Shown here: positions 7,333 to 8,085 of the stretch, piece after piece
Layout: each line of letters begins with the position of its first letter
How positions within the stretch are numbered: the first letter of the stretch is position 1
NCBI GenBank assembly: GCA_947258835.1
Contig: CAMYJY010000087.1
Location: forward strand, 1-8,085
Direction: 5' to 3'
Source: an uncultured Pirellulales bacterium
Lineage (GTDB): Bacteria > Planctomycetota > Planctomycetia > Pirellulales > Lacipirellulaceae
DNA length: 8,085 nucleotides
Position numbers and translations under genes: made by a program
Notes under the pieces: model-generated
Told to the model about the DNA's origin: nothing
Seen by the model: only the letters and a program-made list of their open reading frames with translations
Databases searched by the model: none

Positions 7333-7686
7333 CTACGGCGCGTAACTGCTGCCACTGCCAGCCGGGACCATCATCGGGAGTGTTTCGCCCGTCGTGGGAA
7401 CGGTCGTTGTGCCGGGCGGCATGCTTCCGTAGCCGTAGCTAACCTGGCCACCGGCGTTGCCGCAGGCATCGCACGGGTTGTCGCAGCTGTTGCAACTGTT
7501 GCAACTTGGGGTGCACAGGGGAGCGCATTGGGAATACACGGGCGGCGGCACGGGTGGGGACTTCCGCCCAAACAGTCCTCGGCAACTGCCGCAACCACTG
7601 GTGCCTAACAGGAGGGTGGCCACCGCGATCGCCAGCGTGCGGCGGGCGAGAAGGTTACGATTGGGACGCATTTGTGTGGTACTCAT
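7333..7686 (-). CDS. Small Cys-rich putative lipoprotein
   Basis: The 117-aa protein begins with a basic N-terminus and a hydrophobic stretch, LAIAVATLLLGTSGC (18-32), ending in an imperfect lipobox (TSGC) with Cys32 as the likely lipidated residue. After a Pro-rich segment, seven cysteines fall between residues 54 and 75 (C54, 58, 62, 65, 68, 72, 75), with CNSCNSC made by a 9-bp tandem repeat. The remainder is rich in Gly, Ser, Thr and Pro. Such small Cys-rich secreted proteins are common in planctomycetes; their role is not established, and disulfide cross-linking or metal binding would both fit. ATG 7686 is chosen over a TTG at 7740 because it precedes the signal peptide directly and has AAGGGG 10 bases upstream. 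It is the first gene of the leftward cluster, 65 bases before the 609-aa gene, so co-transcription is likely but not proven. Confidence 0.7.
   Translation of the reverse strand: MSTTQMRPNRNLLARRTLAIAVATLLLGTSGCGSCRGLFGRKSPPVPPPVYSQCAPLCTPSCNSCNSCDNPCDACGNAGGQVSYGYGSMPPGTTTVPTTGETLPMMVPAGSGSSYAP
7487..7504 (-). repeat. 9-bp tandem duplication in the Cys-rich gene
   Basis: CTGTTGCAA occurs twice back to back on the plus strand (7487-7495 and 7496-7504). On the minus strand it encodes part of CNSCNSC, adding one CxxC unit. It looks like a slippage-type expansion and could vary in copy number between strains. Confidence 0.7.
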
Positions 7687-7696
7687 GGCAATGAAT

Positions 7697-7708
7697 CCCC
7701 TTGAGGGG
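7697..7708 (-). promoter_or_regulatory. Ribosome-binding site within a hairpin, lipoprotein gene
   Basis: On the minus strand CCCC-TCAA-GGGG forms a four-base stem just before the lipoprotein ATG, and the AAGGGG half is the only Shine-Dalgarno-like sequence, 10 bases from the start. Folding would mask the site, so it may tune translation. The stem is short and the effect is inferred. Confidence 0.35.
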
Positions 7709-7780
7709 GCACTCCGCGTAAAGGGATGGGCCTGTGCCAAGGCGGGGCCGTAACGGCTGTCTGGTGGGTTGGCGACAGGC

Positions 7781-7796
7781 GAACAGAGATCTGTTC
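7781..7796. repeat. Short inverted repeat, possible operator
   Basis: GAACAG (7781-7786) and CTGTTC (7791-7796) flank AGAT, giving a 16-base near-palindrome about 95 bases upstream of the lipoprotein start. Its size and symmetry fit a dimeric regulator site, but no specific regulator can be named. Confidence 0.35.
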
Positions 7797-7864
7797 ACTC
7801 AACCCTTGCCCACAATGTTGTCCAAAGCAAACGCGAACGAGGTTTTTTTACATCATTTTTTGGC

Positions 7865-7890
7865 TGCACGGCGTCCGCGGACGCCGTGCA
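7865..7890. repeat. Perfect 26-bp palindrome
   Basis: The 13-base arm TGCACGGCGTCCG (7865-7877) is followed immediately by its exact reverse complement (7878-7890). On the plus strand it is preceded, not followed, by T-runs (about 7843-7860), so it does not form a canonical intrinsic terminator in either direction. An extruded cruciform, an operator, or the terminator-like end of a gene to the right are possible. Confidence 0.75.
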
Positions 7891-7893
7891 ATC

Positions 7894-7911
7894 GTTAGGG
7901 CTTGTCCTAAC
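7894..7911. repeat. Small hairpin beside the palindrome
   Basis: GTTAGG (7894-7899) pairs with CCTAAC (7906-7911) across a six-base loop, three bases from the 26-bp palindrome. No T-run follows. Together the two structures make a compact hairpin pair of unknown function. Confidence 0.45.
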
Positions 7912-7978
7912 CTCTACGCACCCGATAATCAGCCGAGAGAGAATTACTCCACGGCCAAGTCAACTCCGGCCGACTGTC

Positions 7979-8055
7979 GGTGCCACCCGAGAAATCGTTA
8001 CCAGCGTTGGGTGCCACCCGCGCAGCGGGTACCGGATACCCACTGCTGGACCAGC
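7979..8055. repeat. Dispersed repeat cluster at the right edge
   Basis: GGTGCCACCCG occurs twice, at 7979-7989 and 8010-8020, with a 31-base period. The second copy runs into GCGCAGCGGGTACCG (8020-8034), an exact 15-base match to 6824-6838. A hairpin GGGTA/TACCC (8027-8031, 8037-8041) and CACTGCTGGACCAGC follow, the latter resembling the hairpin core of the copy at 6796. This is the longest copy of the family in the window. Confidence 0.6.
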
Positions 8056-8085
8056 CCAATCCCGTTCGGCACGAAAGTTGTTAGC

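Larger units (their letters stand above)
7687..8085. other. Non-coding region at the right end
   Basis: I find no convincing gene in these 399 bases. The part nearest the lipoprotein gene is presumably its leader and promoter. A TTGGAC-like hexamer is present on the minus strand near 7827, but no matching -10 box was seen. The region holds several inverted repeats and a repeat cluster, listed separately, plus an AT-rich stretch with two T-runs at about 7842-7860. Confidence 0.6.

Noticed and set aside
7268..7333. GTG start at 7333 extending the 609-aa protein by 22 residues, overlapping the lipoprotein stop as TAGTG
   Set aside because: The extension is encoded partly by a dispersed repeat and would bury the clear signal peptide that begins at ATG 7267.
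7800..7835. A promoter with a TTGGAC-like -35 for the lipoprotein operon
   Set aside because: No acceptable -10 hexamer lies at the right distance, and planctomycete promoters are poorly predicted by the E. coli consensus.
7842..7890. The 26-bp palindrome with T-runs as an intrinsic terminator
   Set aside because: T-runs precede the stem on the plus strand, and the minus strand has A-runs after it; neither orientation gives stem then T-run.

Overview
The window (8,085 bases, GC-rich) looks like a chromosomal segment of a Planctomycetota bacterium, probably near Pirellulales. This is inferred from the style of the proteins: a LepA of the planctomycete type, a small Cys-rich lipoprotein, a CinA-like/nucleotidyltransferase fusion, and an ABC transporter with a large membrane partner of unknown function. 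I see no phage, IS or CRISPR signature. No database search was possible, so the taxonomy is a recollection-based inference.

There are two converging blocks. The rightward block (about 1-3607) begins with a leader containing two hairpins. It continues with a fused CinA-like plus NadD-like nucleotidyltransferase gene (102-1307), then the middle part of a ROK-family sugar kinase without its N-terminal and C-terminal parts (about 1322-1792), and then lepA (1793-3607). The ROK relic and lepA share one uninterrupted frame. The lepA start codon falls inside the ROK GGAMT-type motif, and the relic's last codons supply a strong Shine-Dalgarno for lepA.

The leftward block (7686 to 3617) is a four-gene cluster on the minus strand: a Cys-rich lipoprotein, a 609-aa exported membrane-anchored protein of unknown function, a LolD/MacB-type ABC ATPase, and an FtsX-like permease. 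The last three genes overlap by 4 and 8 bases and are probably translationally coupled. They most likely form one envelope transport machine. His-rich patches in the permease and in the 609-aa protein hint at metal handling, but this is only a hint. The lepA and permease stop codons are 9 bases apart, with no terminator between them.

The right end (7687-8085) carries no recognisable gene. It holds a series of inverted repeats, including a perfect 26-bp palindrome beside T-runs, and the longest copy of a dispersed GGGTGCCAC / GCGCAGCGGGTACCG repeat. Other copies lie in the gap before the 609-aa gene and inside that gene's coding sequence.
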